A stretch of DNA of 64,000 nucleotides from Cohnella endophytica (GTDB lineage Bacteria > Bacillota > Bacilli > Paenibacillales > Paenibacillaceae): NCBI RefSeq assembly GCF_003628305.1, contig NZ_RBZM01000011.1, forward strand, positions 124,001-188,000, read 5' to 3'. Position 1 is the first letter of the stretch, and every line of letters begins with the position of its first letter. This document shows positions 35,063 to 44,687 of the stretch, piece by piece. The notes below the pieces were generated by a model. The model did not search any database. It worked only from the letters and a program-made list of their open reading frames with translations, and was not told the origin of the DNA. The position numbers and the translations under genes are program-made.

Positions 35063-36475
35063 TTAAACCGCAGCAGCGAGTTTCTTCGCTTTCTCGACGG
35101 CTTCCTCGATGATGCCGACGTTATGGAATGCCGGTTCCGGAAGATCGTCATGCTTGCCATCAAGAATTTCCCTGAAGCTGCGAATCGTTTCTTTGATCGG
35201 GGCGTATACGCCCGGGATGCCGTTAAACGCCTCGGCAACGTGAAGCGGTTGGGACAAGAACAATTGAACGCGACGAGCGCGGAGAACGACTTGCTTGTCT
35301 TCTTCGGACAGCTCATCCATACCGAGAATCGCGATAATGTCTTGAAGCTCTTTGTAGCGTTGCAGCAATTTCTTAACGCCTTGCGCTACGTTGTAATGCT
35401 CTTCGCCCACGATTTCGGGCGCGAGGATACGAGAGGAAGAAGCCAGCGGATCAACCGCAGGGAAAATCCCCATCGCAGCGATGTTACGCTCCAAGTTCGT
35501 CGTCGCGTCAAGATGCGCGAACGCAGTAGCAGGAGCCGGATCGGTATAGTCATCGGCAGGAACGTAGATCGCTTGGATCGACGTTACGGAACCATTTTTC
35601 GTGGAAGTGATACGCTCTTGAAGTTGACCCATCTCGGTAGCCAGCGTCGGTTGGTAACCTACCGCGGAAGGCATACGGCCTAGCAGTGCGGAAACCTCGG
35701 AGCCCGCTTGCGTGAACCGGAAGATGTTGTCGACGAACAGAAGCACGTCACGGCCTTCGACGTCGCGGAAGTATTCCGCCATCGTCAGACCCGTCAGGGC
35801 TACGCGCATACGCGCTCCCGGAGGCTCGTTCATCTGGCCGAATACCATCGCCAGCTTCGCGATAACGCCGGATTCCGTCATCTCGTGATAGAGATCGTTT
35901 CCTTCACGAGTACGCTCGCCTACGCCGGCGAATACGGAAATACCGCCATGGTTGGAAGCGATGTTGTGGATAAGCTCTTGCATGAGAACGGTTTTACCTA
36001 CGCCGGCACCGCCGAACAGTCCGATCTTACCGCCCTTGGTATAAGGAGCGAGAAGGTCTACGACCTTGATTCCCGTCTCCAGCATTTCCGTCTGGGTAGT
36101 CAGGTCTTCGAAAGTCGGAGCCGCACGGTGGATCGGGTTAACGCTCGAACGGTCAACCGCGCCCTTCCCGTCGATTGGATCTCCCAGTACGTTAAATACG
36201 CGGCCGAGAGTAGCCGGTCCAACCGGAATCGTAATCGGAACGCCAAGATCGTTGACTTCCGTTCCTCTGACGAGACCGTCGGTGGAAGACATCGCGATCG
36301 CGCGAACCAGGTTATCGCCCAGATGAGTCGCGACTTCAACCGTCAGGCTGATATCGTTTCCGCTATCGGATTTTGCTTCGATTTTGATCGCATTGAGAAT
36401 GTCAGGCAGATGTCCGTGCTCGAATTCGATATCGACGACCGGCCCCAATACCTGGACAACGCGTCCCTTGCTCAT
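35063..36475 (-). CDS. atpD: ATP synthase beta subunit
   Basis: Beta is the catalytic subunit of F1 (470 residues). The Walker A motif GGAGVGKTVLMQE, the catalytic Glu of GVGERTREGNDLY, and the DELSEEDK region (DELSEED lever) are visible. An upstream extension of 21 codons is rejected: TAGGAGGTAAATCC directly precedes the ATG at 36475, and MSKGRVVQVLGPVVDIEF is the usual start. Confidence 0.98.
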   Translation of the reverse strand: MSKGRVVQVLGPVVDIEFEHGHLPDILNAIKIEAKSDSGNDISLTVEVATHLGDNLVRAIAMSSTDGLVRGTEVNDLGVPITIPVGPATLGRVFNVLGDPIDGKGAVDRSSVNPIHRAAPTFEDLTTQTEMLETGIKVVDLLAPYTKGGKIGLFGGAGVGKTVLMQELIHNIASNHGGISVFAGVGERTREGNDLYHEMTESGVIAKLAMVFGQMNEPPGARMRVALTGLTMAEYFRDVEGRDVLLFVDNIFRFTQAGSEVSALLGRMPSAVGYQPTLATEMGQLQERITSTKNGSVTSIQAIYVPADDYTDPAPATAFAHLDATTNLERNIAAMGIFPAVDPLASSSRILAPEIVGEEHYNVAQGVKKLLQRYKELQDIIAILGMDELSEEDKQVVLRARRVQLFLSQPLHVAEAFNGIPGVYAPIKETIRSFREILDGKHDDLPEPAFHNVGIIEEAVEKAKKLAAAV

Positions 36476-36587
36476 GGATTTACCTCCTAATTGTGCGACC
36501 AACGAGTAGCGCTTATGGCGTCTACGGTTGATCGTCACGTTGCAATTGATTCAACGCCCGCGGGCTTGAATCCAACCGTCACGTAAT

Positions 36588-37448
36588 TTATTGCTGTGCG
36601 TTCGCTCCGCTTACGATTTCCGCGATTTCTTGCGTGATTGCCGCTTGGCGCGCACGGTTGTACGTAAGCGTCAATTCGGCGATCATCTTCGTCGCGTTCT
36701 TCGTCGCGTTGCCCATCGCCGTCATCCTTGCGCCGAACTCGCTGGCTTTACCTTCGAGCAGCGCGCTGAACACGAGCGTCTCCGCATATTTCGGCAGAAG
36801 GACGTTAAGCACTTCCTCGGCGGAAGGCTCGTACTCGTAGTCCGCTTTCTCGCCGGAAGATTGAATCTGTCCGAGAGGAAGAAGGCGTTTCAGCGTCGGA
36901 ACTTGCGTGATCGCGTTATAGAACTCGTTATAAGCGAGATGCAACTCGTCGAACGTTCCGTCTACGTAACCTTGAACGGCCTTCGCTGCAATCTCTTTAA
37001 TATCCGAGAACTTCGGAGAATCCGAAAGACCCGTAATCTCTTCGACAAGCGCAATGTTGCGACGTTTGAAGAAGTCACGTCCTTTGCGTCCGATGACGAA
37101 TACGGCGTATTCGTCGGCAGACTTATGGTTCTCCTTGATCGTATTCAGAACTTTACGAAGGATGTTGGCGTTGTAACCGCCGGCAAGTCCACGATCCGAA
37201 GTGATGACCAGATAACCGGTTTTCTTGATCGGGCGGCTGATCAGCATCGGATGCTTGCTGCTTCCCGAGCCGGAGGCGATGCTGGAGATAACCTCCTTCA
37301 TCTTGTCCGTGTAAGGACGAGCCGCTACCGCGGCTTCCTGTGCTCTTCTCAGCTTCGCTGCCGCGACCATTTCCATCGCTTTCGTGATTTGCTTCGTATT
37401 CTGCTTACTCTTGATCGAGCGCTTGATTTCGCGCATCCCTTTAGCCAA
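36588..37448 (-). CDS. atpG: ATP synthase gamma subunit
   Basis: Gamma is the rotating central shaft (286 residues). The N-terminal helix REIKRSIKSKQNTKQITKAM and the C-terminal helix LTLYNRARQAAITQEIAEIV, which form the coiled coil inside the alpha-beta ring, are conserved. It lies between atpA (84 bases) and atpD (112 bases). Confidence 0.97.
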   Translation of the reverse strand: MAKGMREIKRSIKSKQNTKQITKAMEMVAAAKLRRAQEAAVAARPYTDKMKEVISSIASGSGSSKHPMLISRPIKKTGYLVITSDRGLAGGYNANILRKVLNTIKENHKSADEYAVFVIGRKGRDFFKRRNIALVEEITGLSDSPKFSDIKEIAAKAVQGYVDGTFDELHLAYNEFYNAITQVPTLKRLLPLGQIQSSGEKADYEYEPSAEEVLNVLLPKYAETLVFSALLEGKASEFGARMTAMGNATKNATKMIAELTLTYNRARQAAITQEIAEIVSGANAQQ

Positions 37449-37532
37449 TCGTTGTCACCACCTTATTGCCAGGCTTGCCAGCGGCAAACCCGGCTCAAGC
37501 TAATGTTGCGTTCCGTACCGTGAAAGATCCGC

Positions 37533-39047
<1,515 letters not shown>

Positions 39048-39092
39048 TTCGTTCACCCCTGTCTCCATTGCTAACAAATGGTAGTGTTAAAA

Positions 39093-39641
39093 TTAAACCG
39101 CCGCCGACTGCAGCGTTTTGTCCAACCGTTCAAGCTTGCCGCGCAGGCTTCCGTCGTACAGCGTATCGCCGATTCGAACGGTAAGTCCTCCGAGCAAGTT
39201 AGGATCCACTTCGTTGACGACGCGGACCGTCTTGCCAAGCAAGGCGCCGAATTTGTCCGCCAACTTGATCTTCTCGAGTTCGCTAAGCGCGATCGAGGAA
39301 GTAACTACCGCGTCCGCGCGTCCAAGAACTTCTCCGGCGACTTGCAGATATGCCGCAAGCACCGCGCCGAGTTCGCCTTCGCGTCCGCGTTCGATCAGCA
39401 AGCTGATCAGGTTCAGCACGATCGGCGATGCCTTATCGCCGAAAGAGCCCCGAAGCGTGTTGAGCTTCGTATCCAAAGTAATGTTAGGCGCCGTAAGGAA
39501 AGCGCGAATGTTCGCGTCGCCTTCGATCACGTTAACGATTAGCTTCAATTGAATTTCCGTTTCCGACACGAGGTTCTGCGCTTGCGCGAGCTGGAACAGC
39601 GCCTTCGCATAGCGTTTGGCGACTACCGTGCCGCGGCTCAT
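39093..39641 (-). CDS. atpH: ATP synthase delta subunit
   Basis: Delta (OSCP-type) links the peripheral stalk to F1; it has 182 residues. VAKRYAKALFQLAQ at the N-terminus and the closing GLTVRIGDTLYDGSLRGKLERL are characteristic. Its start overlaps the atpF stop by 4 bases (ATGA). Confidence 0.95.
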   Translation of the reverse strand: MSRGTVVAKRYAKALFQLAQAQNLVSETEIQLKLIVNVIEGDANIRAFLTAPNITLDTKLNTLRGSFGDKASPIVLNLISLLIERGREGELGAVLAAYLQVAGEVLGRADAVVTSSIALSELEKIKLADKFGALLGKTVRVVNEVDPNLLGGLTVRIGDTLYDGSLRGKLERLDKTLQSAAV

Positions 39642-40123
39642 GACTTATTCCCTACGTCTTGCAGGTATTGATCCACGAGTTGTTTCTGGGATTGCTCGTC
39701 GACTTGTTTCTCAATGATCTTGGAAGCGATCAGGACGGACAAGCCGCTAACTTGCGCTTTCAAGGAAGCAACCGCTTTGTTCTTCTCGGCTTCGATATCG
39801 CGTACCGCGTCTTCCTTGATGCGGTTCGATTCGTTGCGCGCAGCTTGAACGATGTCGTCCGCTTGGCGGGATCCCGTCGTTTTGGCTTGCTCGATGATAT
39901 CGTGGGCTTCTTTGCGTGCTTGTTGCAATGCTTGCTTCTGTTCTTCGATCAGGCGTTCCGCATCGTTGCGGTTGTTCTGAGCGCTATCCATCTGTTCCTG
40001 AACGAGCTGGCGGCGTTTCTCCATGACTCCGAACAACGGTTTGAACGCATAGCGCGACAAGAGCCAGAACAGAATGGCAAAAGCTACTAGTTGAATGAAA
40101 AAATTGGACCAAGTAATTGTCAC
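39638..40123 (-). CDS. atpF: ATP synthase b subunit
   Basis: This is the peripheral stalk subunit of Fo (161 residues). One N-terminal membrane segment (FFIQLVAFAILFWLLSRYAF) is followed by a long charged, Ala/Gln/Glu-rich coiled coil that dimerises. It lies downstream of atpE, with a hairpin in the 107-base gap. Confidence 0.95.
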   Translation of the reverse strand: MTITWSNFFIQLVAFAILFWLLSRYAFKPLFGVMEKRRQLVQEQMDSAQNNRNDAERLIEEQKQALQQARKEAHDIIEQAKTTGSRQADDIVQAARNESNRIKEDAVRDIEAEKNKAVASLKAQVSGLSVLIASKIIEKQVDEQSQKQLVDQYLQDVGNKS

Positions 40124-40180
40124 CGATCTACACTCCTTTCACACGGCTCAATTCAAGCTTCGTGCATTAACTGCAAAAGG

Positions 40181-40212
40181 AAGGCGTGGAGGCTAATCCG
40201 ACTCCGCGCCTT
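40181..40212 (-). other. Stem-loop in the atpE-atpF gap
   Basis: AAGGCGTGGAG and CTCCGCGCCTT pair over 11 positions with one GU pair and a 10-base loop. No strong T run follows. It may protect the atpE mRNA 3' end or reduce read-through, which would help set the high c-subunit ratio. That role is inferred. Confidence 0.6.
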
Positions 40213-40230
40213 ACGTTTCGATAAAATTGA

Positions 40231-40455
40231 TTATTTCGCCCACATGAAGGCAAGAACGAGGGAGATGATCGGCATAGCCTCAACAAGACCGACGCCGATG
40301 AAAGCAGTCGAAGTCAATGTTCCGCGAAGCTCAGGCTGACGGGAAATACCTTCTACCGTTTTGCTGAAGATCAAACCGTTACCGATACCAGCGCCTAGCG
40401 CTCCAAGACCAAACACGATACCTGCTGCTACATAACCGTAAGTATTCAAATCCAT
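40231..40455 (-). CDS. atpE: ATP synthase c subunit
   Basis: This is the proteolipid ring subunit (74 residues), a helical hairpin. The glycine-rich first helix GLGALGAGIGNG and the ion-carrying Glu59 in GVGLVEAMPII are present; the loop is SRQPE. There is no sodium-type ligand set and no alkaliphile AxAxAxA motif in the first helix, so proton coupling is likely. Confidence 0.96.
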   Translation of the reverse strand: MDLNTYGYVAAGIVFGLGALGAGIGNGLIFSKTVEGISRQPELRGTLTSTAFIGVGLVEAMPIISLVLAFMWAK

Positions 40456-40491
40456 TGTGTAAATCCTCCTCGAAATAATTGGGTTTAGTTG

Positions 40492-41259
40492 TTAGTGATC
40501 TTCCTCGTGAACGATCGATTGCGAGATGTAAACCATCGTCAGCATCGTGAATACGAAGGATTGAATCGCGCCTACGAAAATACTGAATCCTTGCCATACG
40601 AGCATCGCCGGAATTCCGATCCAGCCCATTCCAAGGATTACGCCGATCATGACTTCCCCGGCGAAGATGTTACCGAACAACCGCAATCCGAGCGTCAAAG
40701 GCTTGGACACGACTTCGATCAAGTGAATCGGCAAGAAAACGATGTTCGGGTTGTTAACGTAGTGCTTGAAGTAATGCTTGGCGTTTTGCCGGATGCCTTC
40801 GACGTGGGACAGCACGATGACGATCAGCGCAAGCGCCATTGTCATGGATGCGTCGGCCGTAGGCGACTTCCACCAGGACCAAGCCAGATGTTCGTGTTCT
40901 CCGGTAACGATAAGCTGGTGCCCGAACACGGACGGAATATGATTCCCGTGCGCTTCCGTCACGATGCTGAAGGGCAAGCCCAACATGTTGGAGACGAAAA
41001 TGTACAGGATCAGCGTCAGCCCAAGCGCGAGATACGGTCTGCCTTTCTTGGGGTCCATCGTTTGTCCGATGATGCTTTGGACGAATTCGACGATCCACTC
41101 CATGAAATTCTGAACCTTGCCTGGATTCTCTACCGACAGGTTGCGTACCGCCAAGCGGGCGATGATGAAGACGATAAGACTGGAAATGACGATCATCATG
41201 ATCGCGGCCAAATCGAACTCGATTCCGGCGACCTCGATCTTTGGTGCTAAATGTTCCAT
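40492..41259 (-). CDS. atpB: ATP synthase a subunit
   Basis: This is the Fo stator channel subunit (255 residues, about six helices). The essential Arg is in KPLTLGLRLFGNIFAGE, and helix 6 has the conserved Gln of FVGAIQSFVFTMLTMVY. The ATG at 41259 is about 12 bases after GGGGTG. A GTG at 41274 would overlap that site, so it is less likely. It follows atpI closely. Confidence 0.96.
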   Translation of the reverse strand: MEHLAPKIEVAGIEFDLAAIMMIVISSLIVFIIARLAVRNLSVENPGKVQNFMEWIVEFVQSIIGQTMDPKKGRPYLALGLTLILYIFVSNMLGLPFSIVTEAHGNHIPSVFGHQLIVTGEHEHLAWSWWKSPTADASMTMALALIVIVLSHVEGIRQNAKHYFKHYVNNPNIVFLPIHLIEVVSKPLTLGLRLFGNIFAGEVMIGVILGMGWIGIPAMLVWQGFSIFVGAIQSFVFTMLTMVYISQSIVHEEDH

Positions 41260-41263
41260 ATTG

Positions 41264-41674
41264 TCATTTTTCACCCCTTTCGTCAGCGGACTGTCTCTCT
41301 CTTAGACGGCGACTGGACAATAAACCCAGTAACAGTGTCACCAACGGTAAAGCTAATATTCCTGCCGCGGTCGCCGCGAGGTTAAAGTGCAACCCTTCCA
41401 CGGAAACGAGAGCGGCAAGCACTCCGATGGCTGCGCGGGACAGAAAGCCTAACCCGGATCTGCTCTTGCGGCCGGCGGCCGCCAAATCGCCGATACGCGA
41501 AACCTTCCAGGCTAGATGAAACGAGCCTATCAGACCGCCGATCACGCCGATCATGAAACCGCCGAAGTAAGGCTTGTAATCCGGCCATACTGCGAACCCT
41601 ATGCAACCGATGGACAAAAAAAAGAAAGTAATGCGGGTAAGACGTCTCAGCATTGCGGGCAAATCAACATTCAC
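41264..41674 (-). CDS. atpI: ATP synthase subunit I (AtpI-like)
   Basis: This is a small membrane protein of 136 residues with four hydrophobic segments (for example ITFFFLSIGCIGFAV and GGFMIGVIGGLIGSFHLAW). Members of this family help assemble the c-ring or supply magnesium, but the role is not firmly settled. It overlaps AtpZ by 4 bases (ATGA) and precedes atpB. Sequence conservation is low, so the name rests mainly on position. Confidence 0.85.
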   Translation of the reverse strand: MNVDLPAMLRRLTRITFFFLSIGCIGFAVWPDYKPYFGGFMIGVIGGLIGSFHLAWKVSRIGDLAAAGRKSRSGLGFLSRAAIGVLAALVSVEGLHFNLAATAAGILALPLVTLLLGLLSSRRLRERQSADERGEK

Positions 41675-41919
41675 GGTTTTCCAGCTCCCGTATATTTCCG
41701 GATCAGCGCCACGGCCGACCCAATACCGGCGATCAGTCCGAGCACGACGCCGGATAAATACCCGTAATCCGTACCGTTCCGATCGTCATACATCGTTCCC
41801 AGCCACCAGCCGAGTCCTATGCAGACAGCCAACTCCACTCCCAGGCTCGCGACGAGACCAGCTGTACGCCATGGATTCTCATCTTGAGGCAACTCGGGCT
41901 TGCGGGGAGATTCCGCCAT
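41671..41919 (-). CDS. AtpZ/AtpI family small membrane protein
   Basis: This is an 82-residue protein with a hydrophilic N-terminus (ESPRKPELPQDENPW) and two membrane helices containing LGVELAVCIGLGWWLG and GVVLGLIAGIGSAVALI. The pattern fits AtpZ, often the first gene of atp operons in Firmicutes and linked to magnesium/calcium transport in work on alkaliphiles. The ATG at 41919 has AAAGGAG upstream. A longer frame to 42018 would overlap the promoter. Confidence 0.85.
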   Translation of the reverse strand: MAESPRKPELPQDENPWRTAGLVASLGVELAVCIGLGWWLGTMYDDRNGTDYGYLSGVVLGLIAGIGSAVALIRKYTGAGKP

Positions 41920-41998
41920 CGATTTGTCGCTCCTTTGACGCTGCATGGGGTGTAGAAAAAGGTAATAGTAAGCCCTTTCTTCCCATGTTTCACGATAT

Positions 41999-42028
41999 AT
42001 TGTATCTTTCGGCGACAACGTTTGTCAA
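41999..42028 (-). promoter_or_regulatory. SigA-type promoter of the atp operon
   Basis: On the minus strand TTGACA (42023-42028) is a perfect -35 and TACAAT (41999-42004) the -10, 18 bases apart. The transcript would begin about 70 bases before the AtpZ ATG. Confidence 0.82.
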
Positions 42029-42223
42029 TTGATCGAAATTCAAACTTTATGTGAACGGCAATGCCGCAAATCCCTTAAGATCAACCTTTCCGGGCCTTAT
42101 AAACCATACAGTTCCGCTGTATGCTGTACGTATATCGCGCAAGTTCGGACATGCATTTCCAATATTACGCAATTCGCACTCCGAAGTATGATCCTTATTG
42201 CCGCCCAATATGCGCAAACAAAA

Positions 42224-42246
42224 GAAAAAAGCTCCAGATTCGGAGC
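42224..42246 (-). terminator. Terminator after wecB
   Basis: The short stem GCTCC/GGAGC with a 6-base loop (42231-42246) is followed on the minus strand by TTTTTTC. It ends the upp-wecB unit ahead of the atp promoter. Confidence 0.75.
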
Positions 42247-42259
42247 CTCTTTTCTTCAT

Positions 42260-43402
42260 TTATCTAGAAAATTGTTCCGGGCGCGGTCCTTTGCCGAAAT
42301 GATGCAGGATCGCTTGCACGATCCTCGGAGAAGCTTGACCGTCTCCGTAAGGATTGGCCGCCTGGCTCATGCGGGCATACAACGCATCATCCGTCAGCAA
42401 AGCGCGCGTTCTGCCGTATACCGCTTCCTCGTTCGTCCCCACGAGCTCCAAAGTTCCCGCTTCGATACCTTCGGGGCGCTCGGTCGTATCCCGGAGCACG
42501 AGAACCGGAACGCCATAGGACGGCGCTTCTTCCTGCAGTCCGCCGGAATCGGTCAGAATGAGGTGGGTATGAGGATAGAAATTGTGAAGCTCGACGACGT
42601 CCAGCGGATCGATCAACTTGATCCTTGGGTGATCCCCTAGAATTTCCTTCGCCGGCTCGCGAACGGCCGGACTCGGATGAACCGGATAAACGATGGCGAT
42701 ATCTTCGAATTCGTCCGCGATCCGTTTGACGGCGCGGAAAATCTGACGATGCGGTTCGCCTTGCGCTTCGCGGCGGTGCGCGGTCATAAGGATCAGCTTC
42801 CTGTCGCCCGCCCATTCCAGAACGGGGTGGGCGAAGTCGCTTTTCACCGTATATTGGAAAACGTCCGTAACCGTGTTGCCGGTAGTATAAATATGTTCGC
42901 CGTTCTTGTTCTCCTTCAGCAAATTGCCTGCGGACAAGTCGGTAGGGGCGAAGTGGAGATCGGCCAGAACGCCGGTCAGTTGGCGGTTCATCTCTTCCGG
43001 ATACGGGGACAACTTGTTCCAAGTACGCAATCCGGCTTCGACGTGACCGACTTTGATCTGCTGCATGAACGCCGCATAGCTAGCCAGGAACGTCGTAAGC
43101 GTATCTCCGTGAACGAGAACGACGTCGGGCTTCGCTTCTCTCAAGACGGGCTCCAGCCCCTGCAGCACGCGAACGGAAATATCGTTCAGCGTCTGGCTTG
43201 CCTGCATGACGTCGAGATCGTAGTCCGGCTTAATGTCGAACACTTCGAGCACTTGGTCCAGCATCTGCCGGTGTTGCGCGGTAACGCATACGATCGGTTC
43301 GATCCGATCGGGATGCTTCTGAAGCTCCAGGATCAAGGGAGCCATCTTGATCGCTTCGGGGCGCACGCCGAATATGGTCATCACTTTGATTTTATCGCTC
43401 AC
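42260..43402 (-). CDS. wecB: UDP-N-acetylglucosamine 2-epimerase (non-hydrolysing)
   Basis: This cytoplasmic enzyme (380 residues; B. subtilis MnaA is the counterpart) converts UDP-GlcNAc to UDP-ManNAc, a precursor for wall teichoic acid linkage units or capsule. VMTIFGVRPEAIKMAPL, HVEAGLRTWN, TAHRREAQGEP and LTDSGGLQEEAPSYG are family hallmarks. A GTG start at 43402 is chosen, since GGGAGAG lies upstream and the family begins a few residues before VMTxFGxRPE. A longer frame to 43603 runs through upp in another frame. The gene is 23 bases after upp, likely co-transcribed. Confidence 0.93.
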   Translation of the reverse strand: MSDKIKVMTIFGVRPEAIKMAPLILELQKHPDRIEPIVCVTAQHRQMLDQVLEVFDIKPDYDLDVMQASQTLNDISVRVLQGLEPVLREAKPDVVLVHGDTLTTFLASYAAFMQQIKVGHVEAGLRTWNKLSPYPEEMNRQLTGVLADLHFAPTDLSAGNLLKENKNGEHIYTTGNTVTDVFQYTVKSDFAHPVLEWAGDRKLILMTAHRREAQGEPHRQIFRAVKRIADEFEDIAIVYPVHPSPAVREPAKEILGDHPRIKLIDPLDVVELHNFYPHTHLILTDSGGLQEEAPSYGVPVLVLRDTTERPEGIEAGTLELVGTNEEAVYGRTRALLTDDALYARMSQAANPYGDGQASPRIVQAILHHFGKGPRPEQFSR

Positions 43403-43425
43403 GTCGGTTCTTCTCTCCCATTGCG

Positions 43426-44055
43426 CTATTTGGTTCCGTAAAGCCTGTCCCCCGCGTCCCCAAGGCCAGGTACGATATAACCGTGCTCGTTCAGCTTCTC
43501 GTCCAGCGCGGCCAAATAAATATCGATGTCCGGATGACGCTCCCGAACCGCCGCGACTCCTTCCGGAGCCGCGATCAGGCACATAAGCTTCGTCGGGCGG
43601 CATCCCTTAGCCTTCAGCATGTCGATCGCCGCGTTCGCCGAACCTCCGGTAGCGAGCATAGGATCGATCACGATCAATTCCCGTTCGGCAACGTCCGAAG
43701 GCAAACTGCAATAATATTCGACAGGTTGGAGGGTCTCGTGGTCGCGGTACAACCCGATATGCCCGACCTTGGCCGAAGGAATGATCTTAAGCACCCCGTC
43801 CACCATGCCGAGGCCGGCGCGTAGAATCGGGATAAGGCCCATCATTCTTCCGGCGATTACTTTTCCTTCCGCGATCGTCACGGGCGTTTCTACCCGAATA
43901 GACGAAAGCGGAACGTCCCTCGTTATTTCGTATGCCATCAGCATAGCCACTTCGTCGACCAGCTCACGGAATTGCTTCGTATTTGTCATTTTGTCACGGA
44001 TAAACGTGAGTTTGTGCTGAATCAGCGGATGATCGCAAATGACCAGAGTCCCCAT
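43426..44055 (-). CDS. upp: Uracil phosphoribosyltransferase
   Basis: Upp salvages uracil to UMP with PRPP in the cytoplasm (209 residues, family length). The PRPP loop is VIDPMLATGGSA, and IVPGLGDAGDRLYGTK closes the uracil site. Its position between glyA and the atp genes is the same as in B. subtilis, apart from an inserted plus-strand gene and wecB. Confidence 0.97.
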   Translation of the reverse strand: MGTLVICDHPLIQHKLTFIRDKMTNTKQFRELVDEVAMLMAYEITRDVPLSSIRVETPVTIAEGKVIAGRMMGLIPILRAGLGMVDGVLKIIPSAKVGHIGLYRDHETLQPVEYYCSLPSDVAERELIVIDPMLATGGSANAAIDMLKAKGCRPTKLMCLIAAPEGVAAVRERHPDIDIYLAALDEKLNEHGYIVPGLGDAGDRLYGTK

Positions 44056-44134
44056 TAAGTTCTACCCTTTCTTATCGACCCGATGCCGGCAAATGCCGTC
44101 CATCGGCCGTTCTGCATATGTAGCTTGCCCGTAC

Positions 44135-44163
44135 ATTATATCATTGTCTCCGAACCGGTGCAT
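44135..44163 (-). promoter_or_regulatory. Possible promoter of upp-wecB
   Basis: On the minus strand TATAAT (44135-44140) lies about 80 bases before the upp ATG, preceded by a T-G-A-rich region. The -35 is weak. Confidence 0.4.
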
Positions 44164-44279
44164 AACATCCGTAGATATGTCCCGAATTTCGTCGAAAGAT
44201 CGTGATCGCCGATGCTTGATTCCGCACGGTTCGTTAGGCAAGCGCATAGCATGGAATAGAACTTTTAGGAGGAATATCC

Positions 44280-44588
44280 ATGAAAACACGCGTTCCCGCA
44301 AATCCTGCCGCTGCCGCCCCCGCCCCCCTATATAAAGCAGATACCCAATGGGTCGATCACGTCCGCAAAACGCGGAACAAGCTCGCCGACGTCAGCAGCC
44401 AGTGCATGAACCGCAACGTCCGTGTGCAGACGCTGGACGGCCACACCTACGAGGGCGTCGTCGTCGGAGCCGATCAATCCTACCTGCACATCATGACCGG
44501 CGATGCCCGTTTCTTCGGACCCTATGCTTCGAACGCCATCCTTACTCTAGTGCTGTACGAACTGCTGGTCATCACGCTGTTGATCTGA
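44280..44588 (+). CDS. Small Sm-like-fold protein of unknown function
   Basis: This plus-strand gene sits in an otherwise minus-strand block. It encodes 102 residues with an Ala/Pro-rich N-terminus (5-16), a basic region (HVRKTRNKL), an Sm-like pattern at 44-75 (NRNVRVQTLDGHTYEG, then VVGADQSYLHI) and a hydrophobic C-terminal helix 85-102 that could be a membrane anchor. The ribosome site AGGAGG is 7 bases upstream, so it is very likely expressed. The region before it (44226-44252) has AC-N17-CATAGCAT, resembling a late mother-cell (SigE/SigK) promoter, so a spore-coat role is possible but unproven. I do not recognise a named family. Confidence 0.72.
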   Translation: MKTRVPANPAAAAPAPLYKADTQWVDHVRKTRNKLADVSSQCMNRNVRVQTLDGHTYEGVVVGADQSYLHIMTGDARFFGPYASNAILTLVLYELLVITLLI

Positions 44589-44620
44589 AATAGGCGCCCC
44601 AATCCATCTTCCGAATGCAA

Positions 44621-44656
44621 AAAACCGAGAGTCGACGCTAGTCGGCTCTCGGTTTT
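44621..44656. terminator. Bidirectional terminator between the Sm-like gene and glyA
   Basis: Arms AAAACCGAGAG and CTCTCGGTTTT, with CGAC/GTCG pairing inside and loop GCTA, are flanked by A and T runs on both sides. It ends both convergent genes. Confidence 0.88.
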
Positions 44657-44687
44657 TCTGCATTTCAGGTCATTATTTCAACTCATT

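Noticed and set aside
35708..36490. 260-residue plus-strand ORF antisense to atpD
   Set aside because: Shadow of the conserved ATP synthase gene.
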